Shown here piece after piece: positions 9,155 to 16,249 of a stretch of 16,249 bases of DNA. The stretch comes from Thalassiosira profunda (lineage: Eukaryota > Bacillariophyta > Thalassiosirophyceae > Thalassiosirales > Thalassiosiraceae). The stretch is from assembly GCA_036939355.1 (NCBI GenBank), contig JALLAP010000679.1, forward strand, positions 1 to 16,249. Reading direction: 5' to 3'. How positions within the stretch are numbered: position 1 is the first letter of the stretch; every line of letters begins with the position of its first letter. The notes below the pieces were generated by a model. It was not told the origin of the DNA. It ran no database searches and saw only the letters and a list, made by a program, of their open reading frames with translations. The translations under genes and the position numbers were made by a program.

Positions 9155-9329
9155 GGGCAGGATTGTTTGAAGTGTTAGGTCAGATCTGCGGTGCTCGTTT
9201 TGTCCAGAGTTTGTATTGTGACGTGCACAACTCCCTTTGTCTGTGATTGAATCAAGAGTTTACTGTAGCCCTGTATTCAATACAGCAACCGCCTTTTCTT
9301 GTCATTAACACATGTTCACCTGCAGAGAA
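9155..9329. other. Convergent intergenic spacer
   Basis: These 175 bp lie between the stop of the plus-strand beta-propeller gene and the stop of the minus-strand RRM gene. No coding signal was seen. It should hold both 3' UTRs. Confidence 0.5.
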
Positions 9330-10751
9330 TCAAATGCCCATCCTCAGTCTCGATTCCTTCAGCACACGCGCAAGAATCTCGATCTCGTCCAGCAGCCACT
9401 CCGAGACTGCAGAAGTGATTCGGTGGACCGAGTCCTCGAGAAGAGATGGATCGAACGTGTGCGTGAGCAATACGCTAGAATTCAGCTCCAAACGTTCGTG
9501 CGTGTCGATCAGCCGGTTGTAGACCTTGGCCAGCTCGAAGTATTGGGATCTGTCCTTGGGCAATGCGTATTCTTCGCTCAGGTGATCGTGACTGGTGGTT
9601 TGTTTGTCCTTCAGATGTCGTTTCAGCTTCAGCCGCTTCTTTGCCATTTGCCAGGACATCTCTGCTACCGCCTCTCCCATCCGTCGCTCGTTCTTCTTCA
9701 TTGTGTCAAAAATCCGCTCGCCTTTGCGAGTATGGATTGCCAAATGCTCATGCAAGAAAGCGGCAACGTCCTTCGGCACGGGCGACAGCGAAATTGACGC
9801 CCCAACAAATCCCCTTTTCTCGCTCGCTGTGCTCGTTGCTTCGAATCCCATCGACTCCCCCGACCTCTCTATTGCAGCCTCTGCAACCAACACCGATGTG
9901 AACTCGACGTAGACGCGAAAGTTGCTAGGATATCTCCGCACTACCGCTTCCTTTCTCTCCACCGCGTCATAGTCTGCATCCCAACCGTTGATGTGACTGT
10001 CAAACGACGGCAGCACGAAGATGAGGGAGGGATTCAGGCCGTCGAAGAACTTGCGCACGTGTTCCGGCTTCGCCCCCACCGGCAACCCGTGCAATCTCAC
10101 AATGTTGGAGCGATCCTCCTTCGTCGTTGCCGCTGCCACCAGTTCATCCACATCGGGTATCCATCCGTCGACGTTCGAGGCTACAAGCCTCTTACGCTTT
10201 CGCGGGTTGATTGCGGCCCTGCCAGTCTTCTTCGGCGGCGGTTTGCCATCCTCATCTGGAGGAGGATTTTTGCCCCCCGCCGTCTCCTTTTCGGGAAGAG
10301 GCAGGTCGCTCTCATCGAGGCGCACGATTTCCTTCCGCTTCTTCCGTTCCTCTTCCAACAATCTTCGCGTCTTCTTGCCGATCTCTTTCAAGTCGGCAGC
10401 CGATTTGGGTTTGAGGGTGTATTGCTGGTTCGTCCTCCCAATGCTATACAGGTCTCTGCTGCCGTTTGCGCCCTCTGTAGTTGACGCGGATTGATAATAC
10501 TCGGTGGACCGGTCGGACGCGGTCGCCTCCAGAGGATGCACATCACGTGTGCCGCCGGCAGCGATGGTGAGTGAGGGCCCAACCGCATCTGCCGAACCAT
10601 CGCCGCCATCCCCTGCCGACCCCACGGTGCCATGATCAATTCCGAGCCTCGATTCGTCGTCGAGGGACGACAGCAGCGCTGCCGGCAGGCGCAGTGATAT
10701 CAGGGGCGGTCTGCCCTCGTTGCCATCAGCCGGGGTATCTTCGTCGACCAT
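9330..10751 (-). CDS. RRM-like RNA-binding protein
   Basis: A single long open frame, extending to 10781 if the first ATG is used. Numbering from that ATG, residues 1-120 are acidic and low-complexity. Residues 120-200 are Lys/Arg/Pro-rich with a nuclear-localisation-like NPRKRKRL. Residues 225-340 fit an RNA recognition motif: an RNP2-like IVRLHGLP (227-234), a helix GAKPEHVRKFFDGL, and an RNP1-like FRVYVEFTS (288-296), with a long insertion between strands that includes an Asp-rich NGWDADYDAVERKE. A basic helical region (360-395) and a predicted-helical C-terminus (410-480) follow. I prefer the ATG at 10751 because a TATTATA/TATAATA element at 10798-10804 would place transcription start near or below 10775. 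It is likely nuclear and involved in RNA processing; the exact role is unknown. No intron is needed. Confidence 0.75.
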   Translation of the reverse strand: MVDEDTPADGNEGRPPLISLRLPAALLSSLDDESRLGIDHGTVGSAGDGGDGSADAVGPSLTIAAGGTRDVHPLEATASDRSTEYYQSASTTEGANGSRDLYSIGRTNQQYTLKPKSAADLKEIGKKTRRLLEEERKKRKEIVRLDESDLPLPEKETAGGKNPPPDEDGKPPPKKTGRAAINPRKRKRLVASNVDGWIPDVDELVAAATTKEDRSNIVRLHGLPVGAKPEHVRKFFDGLNPSLIFVLPSFDSHINGWDADYDAVERKEAVVRRYPSNFRVYVEFTSVLVAEAAIERSGESMGFEATSTASEKRGFVGASISLSPVPKDVAAFLHEHLAIHTRKGERIFDTMKKNERRMGEAVAEMSWQMAKKRLKLKRHLKDKQTTSHDHLSEEYALPKDRSQYFELAKVYNRLIDTHERLELNSSVLLTHTFDPSLLEDSVHRITSAVSEWLLDEIEILARVLKESRLRMGI

Positions 10752-11138
10752 CGTCACCATCGCCACTCGAAGATTCACCAATGAACACGCGACAGGCTAT
10801 TATAGGTTTGAGGCGACGCAGTGAGCGGTGCCAGGAGAAGGGAGGCCACTTCGCCGGGCGCTGGGCTTCCTGGCCGGCCGAGAGGGGGTGGCGCGGGGCG
10901 CGGGGGAGAGGGGAGTGGTTGATGGTGGACGGAGCGAGGTGGGAGGGGAGAAATTGACGGACGGAAGCCATACGGACAGGCCGGCAAACCGCAAACCGGT
11001 TGCAAAATCGGAGGCGCGGCGCACTCTTGCCTGGCGCACATCGACTCGACCATCGACGACAACCCCGACGGTGCAGGGCGTCGCAGAGGGCCACAGTGAT
11101 TCTTCGTGGAGGACGGGCGATATCCCTGACTTGCAATA
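10752..11138. promoter_or_regulatory. Divergent intergenic promoter region
   Basis: This gap separates the minus-strand RRM gene from the plus-strand lumen-protein gene. On the minus strand TATAATA (10804-10798) is the only TATA-like element seen, 47 bp before the ATG at 10751, with an ATTGG (CCAAT-type) pentamer near 10778-10782 on the minus strand. The stretch 10850-10960 is very G-rich on the plus strand. Open frames here are low-complexity Arg/Gly/Pro readings without domain signal. Confidence 0.35.
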
Positions 11139-12023
11139 ATGAAAGTCCGCGCCATCCTCTTTGCTTCGGCCATCACCTGCACCGATGCCTTCGCCCACAG
11201 AGGATTCGGAGGAAGTCCGCCCAGGTCTAGCCACGCTGGATATCTTCTGCCACTCTTCTCGGTAAACGATGATGAGCGCAAACGTTGTGAGAGCAGGGGA
11301 TGCGGCGGCCGCACCCAAAGTAGACGACGGGTATTCCGAACAATGTCCAACTCCCTCCTGCTGGCAGGCGCAGCTTTGGTGCCAATGAACGCAAATTCGG
11401 CCTGCCTGAGTGGAGATATCAGACCAGCGTGCATTGGCGTGTACAAACTGCCCCTGGATGCTCCCGAGACTCCCTATTTGGCGACCCCGGAAAAGTTGAA
11501 AGTATATGCACCAGATCTAGAATGGGTGCCCCCCGTTGAATATCCAACAAGTTATGCAGATGCGGTGGCTCAACTGAAACAACAAAGACAGCAACTAGAT
11601 GGGGCGCAAGATCTAATTGCCAAGGGCAACATCGAGGGCGCTGGATTGGCGCTACTGGATATTATCCCAAAGACAAACTCTGCGGGTAACGTGGTCCTGA
11701 AATCGTTTGGGCAGGCCTCCAACAAGGAACGCAACAAATCCATGAAGCGTAATACCAACAACATTGGCGACGAAGAAAATCTAAGCAGCAACCCCAGCAA
11801 CACCCCCAAAGCGACATCTCTCGAGATGAAGGCGTATCGAATCGATTATGCTCTCAATGAGTTGATGGGATACTTGGGGGAAACGGATGTGCTAATTGGA
11901 CAGGGGCTACGGGGAGAGCTGGGTGTATCGGCGCCGGCGCAACTACAGATATTGTCCAACTTTGCAGACTGTCGCAAGGAGTTCGACAACTTGCTCCTCG
12001 CTGTGCCGGAGAAGATGAAATGA
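11139..12023 (+). CDS. Probable thylakoid-lumen protein, unknown function
   Basis: An intronless 294-aa protein. Residues 1-18 (MKVRAILFASAITCTDAFA) look like a signal peptide ending in DAFA, close to the diatom ASAFAP plastid-import motif. A Ser/Arg/Gly-rich transit-like stretch follows. Residues 61-88 then form a second targeting signal: SRRRVFR (twin-arginine-like), a hydrophobic core LLLAGAALV, and ANSA before Cys89. This tripartite arrangement predicts import across the plastid membranes into the thylakoid lumen, perhaps by the Tat route. The mature part starts with a Pro-rich LPLDAPETPYLATPEKLKVYAPDLEWVPPVEYP region in a stretched form, then two helical segments (138-178 and 226-290) joined by an Asn/Ser/Lys-rich linker. 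The helical character recalls PsbQ-like lumen bundles, but I cannot assign it. It converges with the next gene. Confidence 0.8.
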   Translation: MKVRAILFASAITCTDAFAHRGFGGSPPRSSHAGYLLPLFSVNDDERKRCESRGCGGRTQSRRRVFRTMSNSLLLAGAALVPMNANSACLSGDIRPACIGVYKLPLDAPETPYLATPEKLKVYAPDLEWVPPVEYPTSYADAVAQLKQQRQQLDGAQDLIAKGNIEGAGLALLDIIPKTNSAGNVVLKSFGQASNKERNKSMKRNTNNIGDEENLSSNPSNTPKATSLEMKAYRIDYALNELMGYLGETDVLIGQGLRGELGVSAPAQLQILSNFADCRKEFDNLLLAVPEKMK

Positions 12024-12044
12024 GCATACCATGCGAAGCACCTG

Positions 12045-13055
12045 TCAACCTTTAGTTGCTGTGACTACATACAAAGGATCCCCGACGATCTTCCCCTTCT
12101 TTCTGGCAGACAAATCTTCTGCCTCGATGTTGGCGAATCTTCCACCGCTGAAGTGCAGATAGGAGCTAACGGTGTACGCGTGCTCAATATCATCGCTGCC
12201 AGTCCACAGCCCAACCGCCTTGCTCAGAAAGAGCCGGTTCGAGAACAATATGGCAATTCTCCCCTTCTTCTTCAGAACACGAGACGCCTCCTTCAAACAC
12301 TCCAAGGGGTGTATCAGGTAATCTATGCTCAATTGGAGCAGGATGACGTCAAAACTCTCATCGTCATACGGCAACTTGACGTTCTTGTCGGCATTCAGAT
12401 CGAGCACCGTCCAATCCGACAACACCTTGTTCGCCTCCAATTCCTTCGCGTTCATCCCCAGCCCCGCGACGCGCTTCAACTCCGTCCCCGGCCGGATGTG
12501 GCTCGTCCAGCTCGAACAGAGATCCAACACCGAATCTCCCGGTTTCAGCAGCCTCTCCGAAATGTAGGAGGTCATCGATTCCACGGCCTGTTCGTCGACA
12601 TGCTCCACGAACCTCGGCTCCGAGTAGAATATCGTATCGGGCGACGAGTCCAGTCGGGCAAACGAGGAGGCATCGCCACTCGATATAGGATTGTCGTCCT
12701 CGTCCCACGTTTTGGGGATTGACGACGCGATCTCCCCCTCGGATGGCAAGAGGATGCCCGTTTTTGGATCTCGATAGGCTGCATTAGATGTTTGCAGTCC
12801 GATCAGCGTGCTCAGGGATCCTGCGACGAACGCATTGCAAAACGAGTCCAGCGCTCTTCGACGAGGCACTTCGGCCACATCCGAGTTCGTAGCATGGGCA
12901 GGGCGACGTGCGTGGAGGGACGACGAGATCTGATGTTGATGTGCTCGCCCGGAAGGTGCGACGTTCGATGATTGAAATGCCGATGCTTGTGCTGCTGCAG
13001 TAGAGGCAGCGGCAGCGGCGACGAGCGCTGCCATCATCGTATGAAGGCGCTTCAT
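12045..13055 (-). CDS. Plastid SAM-dependent methyltransferase-like protein
   Basis: An intronless 336-aa protein. The ATG at 13055 is chosen over 13214 because it puts a signal peptide (Ala-rich, residues 8-27) and an ASAFQ plastid motif (24-28) at the N-terminus. A second signal with RRR (65-67), a hydrophobic core and SNAA (90-93) suggests thylakoid-lumen delivery. The mature protein begins with a conserved-looking DPKTGILLPSEGEI (96-109). The catalytic fold is of methyltransferase type 11: FYSEPRFVEHVDEQA, motif I as SVLDLCSSWTSH (175-186) rather than the usual Gly-rich loop, GLGMNAKEL, LDLNAD, a motif-IV-like SFDVILLQLSIDYL (234-247), and EASRVLKKKGRIAILFSNR. The DLCSSW form recurs in a cyanobacterial and algal family as I recall it. 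The substrate is unknown. It shares a divergent promoter with the DUF1823 gene. Confidence 0.82.
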   Translation of the reverse strand: MKRLHTMMAALVAAAAASTAAAQASAFQSSNVAPSGRAHQHQISSSLHARRPAHATNSDVAEVPRRRALDSFCNAFVAGSLSTLIGLQTSNAAYRDPKTGILLPSEGEIASSIPKTWDEDDNPISSGDASSFARLDSSPDTIFYSEPRFVEHVDEQAVESMTSYISERLLKPGDSVLDLCSSWTSHIRPGTELKRVAGLGMNAKELEANKVLSDWTVLDLNADKNVKLPYDDESFDVILLQLSIDYLIHPLECLKEASRVLKKKGRIAILFSNRLFLSKAVGLWTGSDDIEHAYTVSSYLHFSGGRFANIEAEDLSARKKGKIVGDPLYVVTATKG

Positions 13056-13268
13056 CGTGCTTGGCCGGCACAAAGGGTGTGAAGTGTGAAGCCGCCTGCA
13101 AAGCGATGCTCGCCACGACGCACGTCCTCGCCGTCGAATGGATAAATGTCTTAACGTCACCTTCCAGTCTAAGTGGAATTCTTTAAGTTTGAGGCTACCA
13201 TAGCTTGTGTCCATTTATCCTCATCGTCGACTCTTCCGCGCCACACAATCGTTGCCCCTCCCCACCCC
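13056..13268. promoter_or_regulatory. Divergent promoter between two plastid-protein genes
   Basis: This 213-bp gap separates the ATGs of the methyltransferase-like gene (minus) and the DUF1823 gene (plus). It contains ACGTCA (TGACGT on the minus strand) at 13154-13159, the core of the CO2/cAMP-responsive bZIP element described in diatom carbonic anhydrase promoters. A single hexamer is weak evidence. No TATA box is obvious. Confidence 0.35.
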
Positions 13269-14209
13269 ATGGCGCGTTCGAGCCGAAGGACGCGGGCGGC
13301 CGCCGCCTCGTCGGCGCTCTTGCTGGCCTTGCGCGCGCCGCGTTGCGCCGCCTTTCAATCTGCCCCGCTGCCTATCACCGCACGGCCACCACTCGCCACG
13401 CGGCACCCGCGCCGCACCCCGGGCTCACTGCCCGCCACCGATACCAAAGGCTCCGGCGACGACTGCGCCTGCCCCGACGACGACGGTCCCGCCATACTCC
13501 AACCCTACCTCCCCGCCATGGACCCCGGCTACTCCGCCAAGGGCCCCGTCGGCCAGGGCAAGTTCCTCCTCTCCCGCACCGGAGGACCCACCGCAGAAGA
13601 ACTGTCGAACGAGCAGATGCTCCAAATCGTCCAGAGCGCCACCACCGACCTAGAAGTGAACACGCTCGTGTGGAAGTGCCTCGGATACCGCTTCGACGCG
13701 GAGAAGGAGCGGTGGAGTCCCGACGAGGTGTTCCCCACTTGGAAGGAGCGGTTCCCGGACCCGCCGGACTTCATCGGGATGCAGCGGGTGTATTCGCGGG
13801 AGGTGGACCAGCCGAGCTTGCGGTCGAATCAGGCGTTGGTGCGGAGCATCCCGGCGGACAGCAAGCAGAGCTTGAAGACGCACCTGAAGCCGCTGGGGTG
13901 GAAGGGATTTCAGGTGTGTAAAATGTGTGCATATCTCGTGCATATCATGAGTGTGCTTGTTGGAACTACTTACCTCACGTATCCGATGCTCCACAGTACA
14001 AAGAGCTGACGCCCAACAAAACCCGACGGGCCCAGTGCGCCAACTGGCTCATATTTTACCGCGAGGAATTATTTGGATACACCGTCGAAGAACTGAGAGA
14101 GAAGCGGAGATTGAAGAAGGAGGCCGAGGCGGCGGCGGAAGCGAACCGACTCGCGGAGGAGGGGGAGAAGAAGGAGGAGTGGAAGCCTCCCGTGAAGGAG
14201 GTGTTCTAG
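13269..14209 (+). CDS. Plastid DUF1823-family protein
   Basis: Exons are 13269-13913 and 13997-14209, giving 285 aa; the 83-bp GT-AG intron is phase 0. The ATG at 13269 starts a signal-peptide-like MARSSRRTRAAAASSALLLA with a CAAFQSAP plastid motif (26-33); the longer frame from 13173 would hide this. Residues about 107-240 match DUF1823 (PF08853), known from cyanobacteria and plastids: NEQMLQIVQSATTDLEVNTL, VWKCLGYRFD, VFPTWKERFPDPPDFIGM, RVYSREVDQP, HLKPLGWKGFQ, and across the splice YKELTPNKTRRAQCANWL (216-233). A Lys/Glu/Ala-rich charged tail (245-285) follows. The molecular function is unknown; conservation in phototrophs suggests a plastid housekeeping role. It is divergent with the methyltransferase-like gene. 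Confidence 0.87.
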
Positions 14210-14265
14210 CTAGCTGGCGATCGGTGCATCAACTGAGGGACATTGGAGGGAAATCTGTGAATTGC

Positions 14266-14344
14266 TATAATGCACGTGTGCTCTCATGGGGATAGAACGT
14301 ATAATGAACGTATAATGCACGTCAAGCTCTCTTGGGGAAGAACG
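14266..14344. repeat. Imperfect tandem duplication in a convergent 3' region
   Basis: Units at 14266-14299 and 14311-14344 both start TATAATGCACGT and continue as GCTCTC-TGGGGA-AGAACG with few differences (period 45 bp). Between and overlapping them, GAACGTATAAT occurs twice in tandem at 14295-14305 and 14306-14316. It lies between the stops of the DUF1823 and RING genes, so it is probably in overlapping 3' UTR sequence. Confidence 0.7.
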
Positions 14345-14397
14345 AAGACTGGTCTAATTAATGGGCACTAATTTAAGCTCATTAGTACACTACCAAA

Positions 14398-15789
14398 TCA
14401 AAGCCGCACGTTCTCCGCTCGGACGCGGACAGCATACTGCCGCGAGAGGGCCACCTCATACCTTCCCGATGCCCCCGTCACATTATTCCGATCATCCACC
14501 CACCGCACAATTGTGCCATATTTGCCGTTCCAGTGCGGCGTTCGCTGAAGTCCTTCCAAACGCACGCAAGTCCCGTTGGGGATGCGAATGTTGGCAGGCT
14601 GGATTGCAACTTCCCTCGTCGGCGAAAGGAGGTAGTCGACCTTCACCACGTATCGGTTCCTCTGCTGCGAGAAGGCTTTGACCGTCCCCTCTTTCCCATT
14701 CAGCTGCGGCTGCGACTGGAGGCCGTGGATTTTGACCTTTGTCGTTTGCAGCAAATTCTGGGGCTTGATTGCCACCGGGGCGTTGTCCCCAGCAATGAAC
14801 GCAGAAACATCCGTTTGGAACTGAACAAGGTATCGCCGAGTATCCGGCTGGTATTGCAGGATCGTTCCCTGTCGGCCGTTCAAGTGGGGCGAGTTGACAA
14901 GGTGTTGCGTCACAATCTGGGTCCCCGGCCGCATCAGGTTGAAGGGGTTGCTGCTGCTGCTCGAATTCTGGCGGGCGTAAGATGATTGTTGCTGCCACTG
15001 CCGCTGAGGGCTGGTTCGGTTTCGGAAGAAGCCGCCACTGCGGTTGGGGCTGGCACTGCTGCCATTGCTCCGGGCACCAAAAAAGGAAGAGCCCCTCCGG
15101 TTGGGGCTGGCACTGCTGCCGCTCCTGCCAGTTGCAGAGCTACTTCTCCTCCGGGGAATGAAGGACTCCCGCACCTCGTTCCCGAGAAAATCCATAAATG
15201 AGCCGACTTCGTCGAAGAAGGAAGAGAACCGGTTCCCCCCAGCATCGCCAGGATCTTCCGATGCGACGTAGGGCGCGGGATTGTTGGCCGGCGCCCCCTC
15301 CCCGTCCACGAATTGTTTGTTCACGGTGTTGCAGAGGCAGCACTTCGGCCCCTCTTGGGCACCGCCGGACCGGCGCTCCCGACCTTCTTGCTGTCGTCGA
15401 CGGTCCATCCTCTCCAGCGACGAATTCTCCCAATCCCACCAACATTTCTTGTGGAAGGCATGCCCGCACGGCGTCACCCTGCCCCACGGTTGGCTCGACA
15501 GATCCTCCAAACATATCACACACTCTTCTTCGTAGTCACCGGTAGACCCGCCGTTCCCTCCTCCATTTTCGCTACTGCGTGCGCTCTCGCTCTCGGCCTG
15601 CCATCGGGCATCGAAGGACCCCGATCCATCGGAATCATCATCACCGGAACTCCTGATTCGGGCGATGGCAATGGGAGGCGAGGAAGAGGCGCCTCCTTCC
15701 TCGTCGACGTTCATCTCGCTCATTTTTCTCTTCATCACAGAACGTGCAGATGACGCCCCCAAATCTCCCCAAACTAGCGCTGGCGCCAC
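14398..15789 (-). CDS. RING-H2 finger protein with three C-terminal SH3-like repeats
   Basis: Probable E3 ubiquitin ligase of 463 aa, intronless. Residues 30-85 are acidic, Ser/Gly-rich. The RING-H2 is Cys90, Cys93, Cys108, His110, His113, Cys116, Cys150, Cys153 (CVICLEDL ... PCGHAFHKKCW ... CCLC), with an unusually long spacer of 33 residues, rich in Arg/Gln/Gly, before the last Cys pair. Residues 185-285 are Ser/Arg/Asn-rich and include two GSSASPNR repeats. Three related modules follow at about 286-347, 348-401 and 402-463. Each has the pattern V-x-L...P-x-x-NG-(R/K)-x-GT(I/V), then RY-x-V-x-(F/V/L), then a V-x-(I/V)-x-(P/A)-x-N(L/I/V) end, like small SH3/KOW-type barrels. The modules may bind substrate or nucleic acid. 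Met19 (15735) and Met23 (15723) are alternative starts. Confidence 0.82.
   Translation of the reverse strand: MAPALVWGDLGASSARSVMKRKMSEMNVDEEGGASSSPPIAIARIRSSGDDDSDGSGSFDARWQAESESARSSENGGGNGGSTGDYEEECVICLEDLSSQPWGRVTPCGHAFHKKCWWDWENSSLERMDRRRQQEGRERRSGGAQEGPKCCLCNTVNKQFVDGEGAPANNPAPYVASEDPGDAGGNRFSSFFDEVGSFMDFLGNEVRESFIPRRRSSSATGRSGSSASPNRRGSSFFGARSNGSSASPNRSGGFFRNRTSPQRQWQQQSSYARQNSSSSSNPFNLMRPGTQIVTQHLVNSPHLNGRQGTILQYQPDTRRYLVQFQTDVSAFIAGDNAPVAIKPQNLLQTTKVKIHGLQSQPQLNGKEGTVKAFSQQRNRYVVKVDYLLSPTREVAIQPANIRIPNGTCVRLEGLQRTPHWNGKYGTIVRWVDDRNNVTGASGRYEVALSRQYAVRVRAENVRL
15041..15120 (-). repeat. 23-bp exact repeat encoding duplicated GSSASPNR
   Basis: Bases 15041-15063 and 15098-15120 are identical, with a period of 57 bp (19 codons). 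The DNA identity, including third positions, points to a recent in-frame internal duplication in the linker of the RING protein. Confidence 0.75.
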
Positions 15790-16197
15790 GCGACAGTTGC
15801 GCCAACGAGCCCCTGGGTGACAATTGAGCTGGGACGCCGGCAGGGACGGTGGCTACGGTCCGGCGTCCGCCCACGTCTGTTTTGTTCGTGCCGGTAGCGG
15901 CGTGCTGAATCCAACCCTCTGTGACGGCGTGATTTTTGCCTTGAAACGTATCACTTACAAGTAAGTACCTTTGCGGCACTCAACTTCCGCGGGCGGAAGC
16001 GGCAGAAAGCAACACGCGCACTTCTTCCTGCTTGCAACTTCCGGAAAGCAATGCCAATGCCATCTCTCGTTGCAACAATGACGATTGACGCCATCGGCGT
16101 CGGCAACACAAGCACAGGCGACCGACCTTGCCGTTGGGCGCGAGCTCATAATTTGCACCTCCATACCTAAGGTTCACCCTCATCCGATACACCCATC
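15790..16197. promoter_or_regulatory. Upstream region of the RING gene and of the right-edge gene
   Basis: About 400 bp without a supported gene. It contains ACTTAC-AA-GTAAGT at about 15952-15965, a perfect 7+2+7 inverted repeat CTTCCGC-GG-GCGGAAG at 15984-15999, and a TTCCGGAA palindrome near 16040. The last two both follow CAACTTCCG. The region is likely a divergent promoter. A Cys/His-rich minus-strand frame (16164-15955) has no recognised zinc-finger spacing. Confidence 0.3.
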
Positions 16198-16249
16198 ATG
16201 TGTCTCGTTACCGCCGCCGCCGCCCCGTCGGACTACGACGGCTTCCTGG
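16198..16249 (+). CDS. Possible 5' end of a gene, truncated by the window
   Basis: An ATG at 16198 opens a frame, MCLVTAAAAPSDYDGFL, that runs off the right edge. The frame is open but only 17 codons are visible. The context (ATC-ATG) and the inverted-repeat-rich sequence upstream are compatible with a gene start. No function can be assigned. Confidence 0.3.
   Translation, partial: MCLVTAAAAPSDYDGFL

Noticed and set aside
10828..11139. Plus-strand open frames in the G-rich divergent gap
   Set aside because: Arg/Gly/Pro low-complexity readings caused by base composition, with no domain evidence.
13056..13214. 53-residue N-terminal extension of the methyltransferase-like protein
   Set aside because: Starting at 13055 places the signal peptide and ASAFQ motif correctly at the N-terminus.
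15955..16164. Cys/His-rich minus-strand frame resembling a zinc finger
   Set aside because: Cys and His spacing fits no RING, PHD or MYND pattern I can support, and it lies in a palindrome-rich probable promoter.

Overview
This window looks like nuclear DNA of a centric diatom (Thalassiosira-like; species not determined). The reasons are: compact genes with short GT-AG introns (about 65-130 bp); three consecutive proteins with diatom-style plastid presequences, in which a signal peptide is followed by an ASAF-like motif and a transit region; and a pair of secretory-pathway polyamine-synthesis genes of the kind expected where long-chain polyamines are made for silica walls. The DNA is GC-rich by eye (not computed). 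I found no rRNA, tRNA, CRISPR array or transposon.

Layout: (1) 1-930, minus strand: 3'-truncated phosphoglycerate-mutase-like histidine phosphatase, three exons visible. (2) 1242-2463, plus: aminopropyltransferase (spermidine synthase family) with a signal peptide, three exons. (3) 2713-5110, plus: membrane-anchored fusion of a pyruvoyl-type SpeD/AdoMetDC-like domain to a second aminopropyltransferase domain, five exons. (4) 5556-9154, plus: membrane-anchored ectoprotein with a large C-terminal beta-propeller of the Beta_propel type, seven exons, interrupted by an assembly duplication around an N at 8582. (5) 9330-10751, minus: RRM-like RNA-binding protein. (6) 11139-12023, plus: probable thylakoid-lumen protein. 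(7) 12045-13055, minus: plastid (probably lumenal) SAM-methyltransferase-like protein. (8) 13269-14209, plus: plastid DUF1823-family protein, two exons. (9) 14398-15789, minus: RING-H2 protein with three C-terminal SH3-like repeats. (10) 16198-16249: possible start of another gene.

Two themes stand out. Genes 2 and 3 are neighbours on one strand, both carry aminopropyltransferase catalytic domains, and both have N-terminal secretory or membrane signals. Together they suggest polyamine elongation inside the endomembrane system, as would suit biosilica long-chain polyamines. The SpeD-like half of gene 3 keeps its self-processing residues but has Asn where the catalytic Cys is expected. Genes 6-8 form a run of three plastid-precursor genes; 6 and 7 are convergent with 21 bp between stop codons, and 7 and 8 share a 213-bp divergent promoter.

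All exon structures were inferred by reading frame, GT-AG signals and protein-family continuity. No search or transcript data were available.
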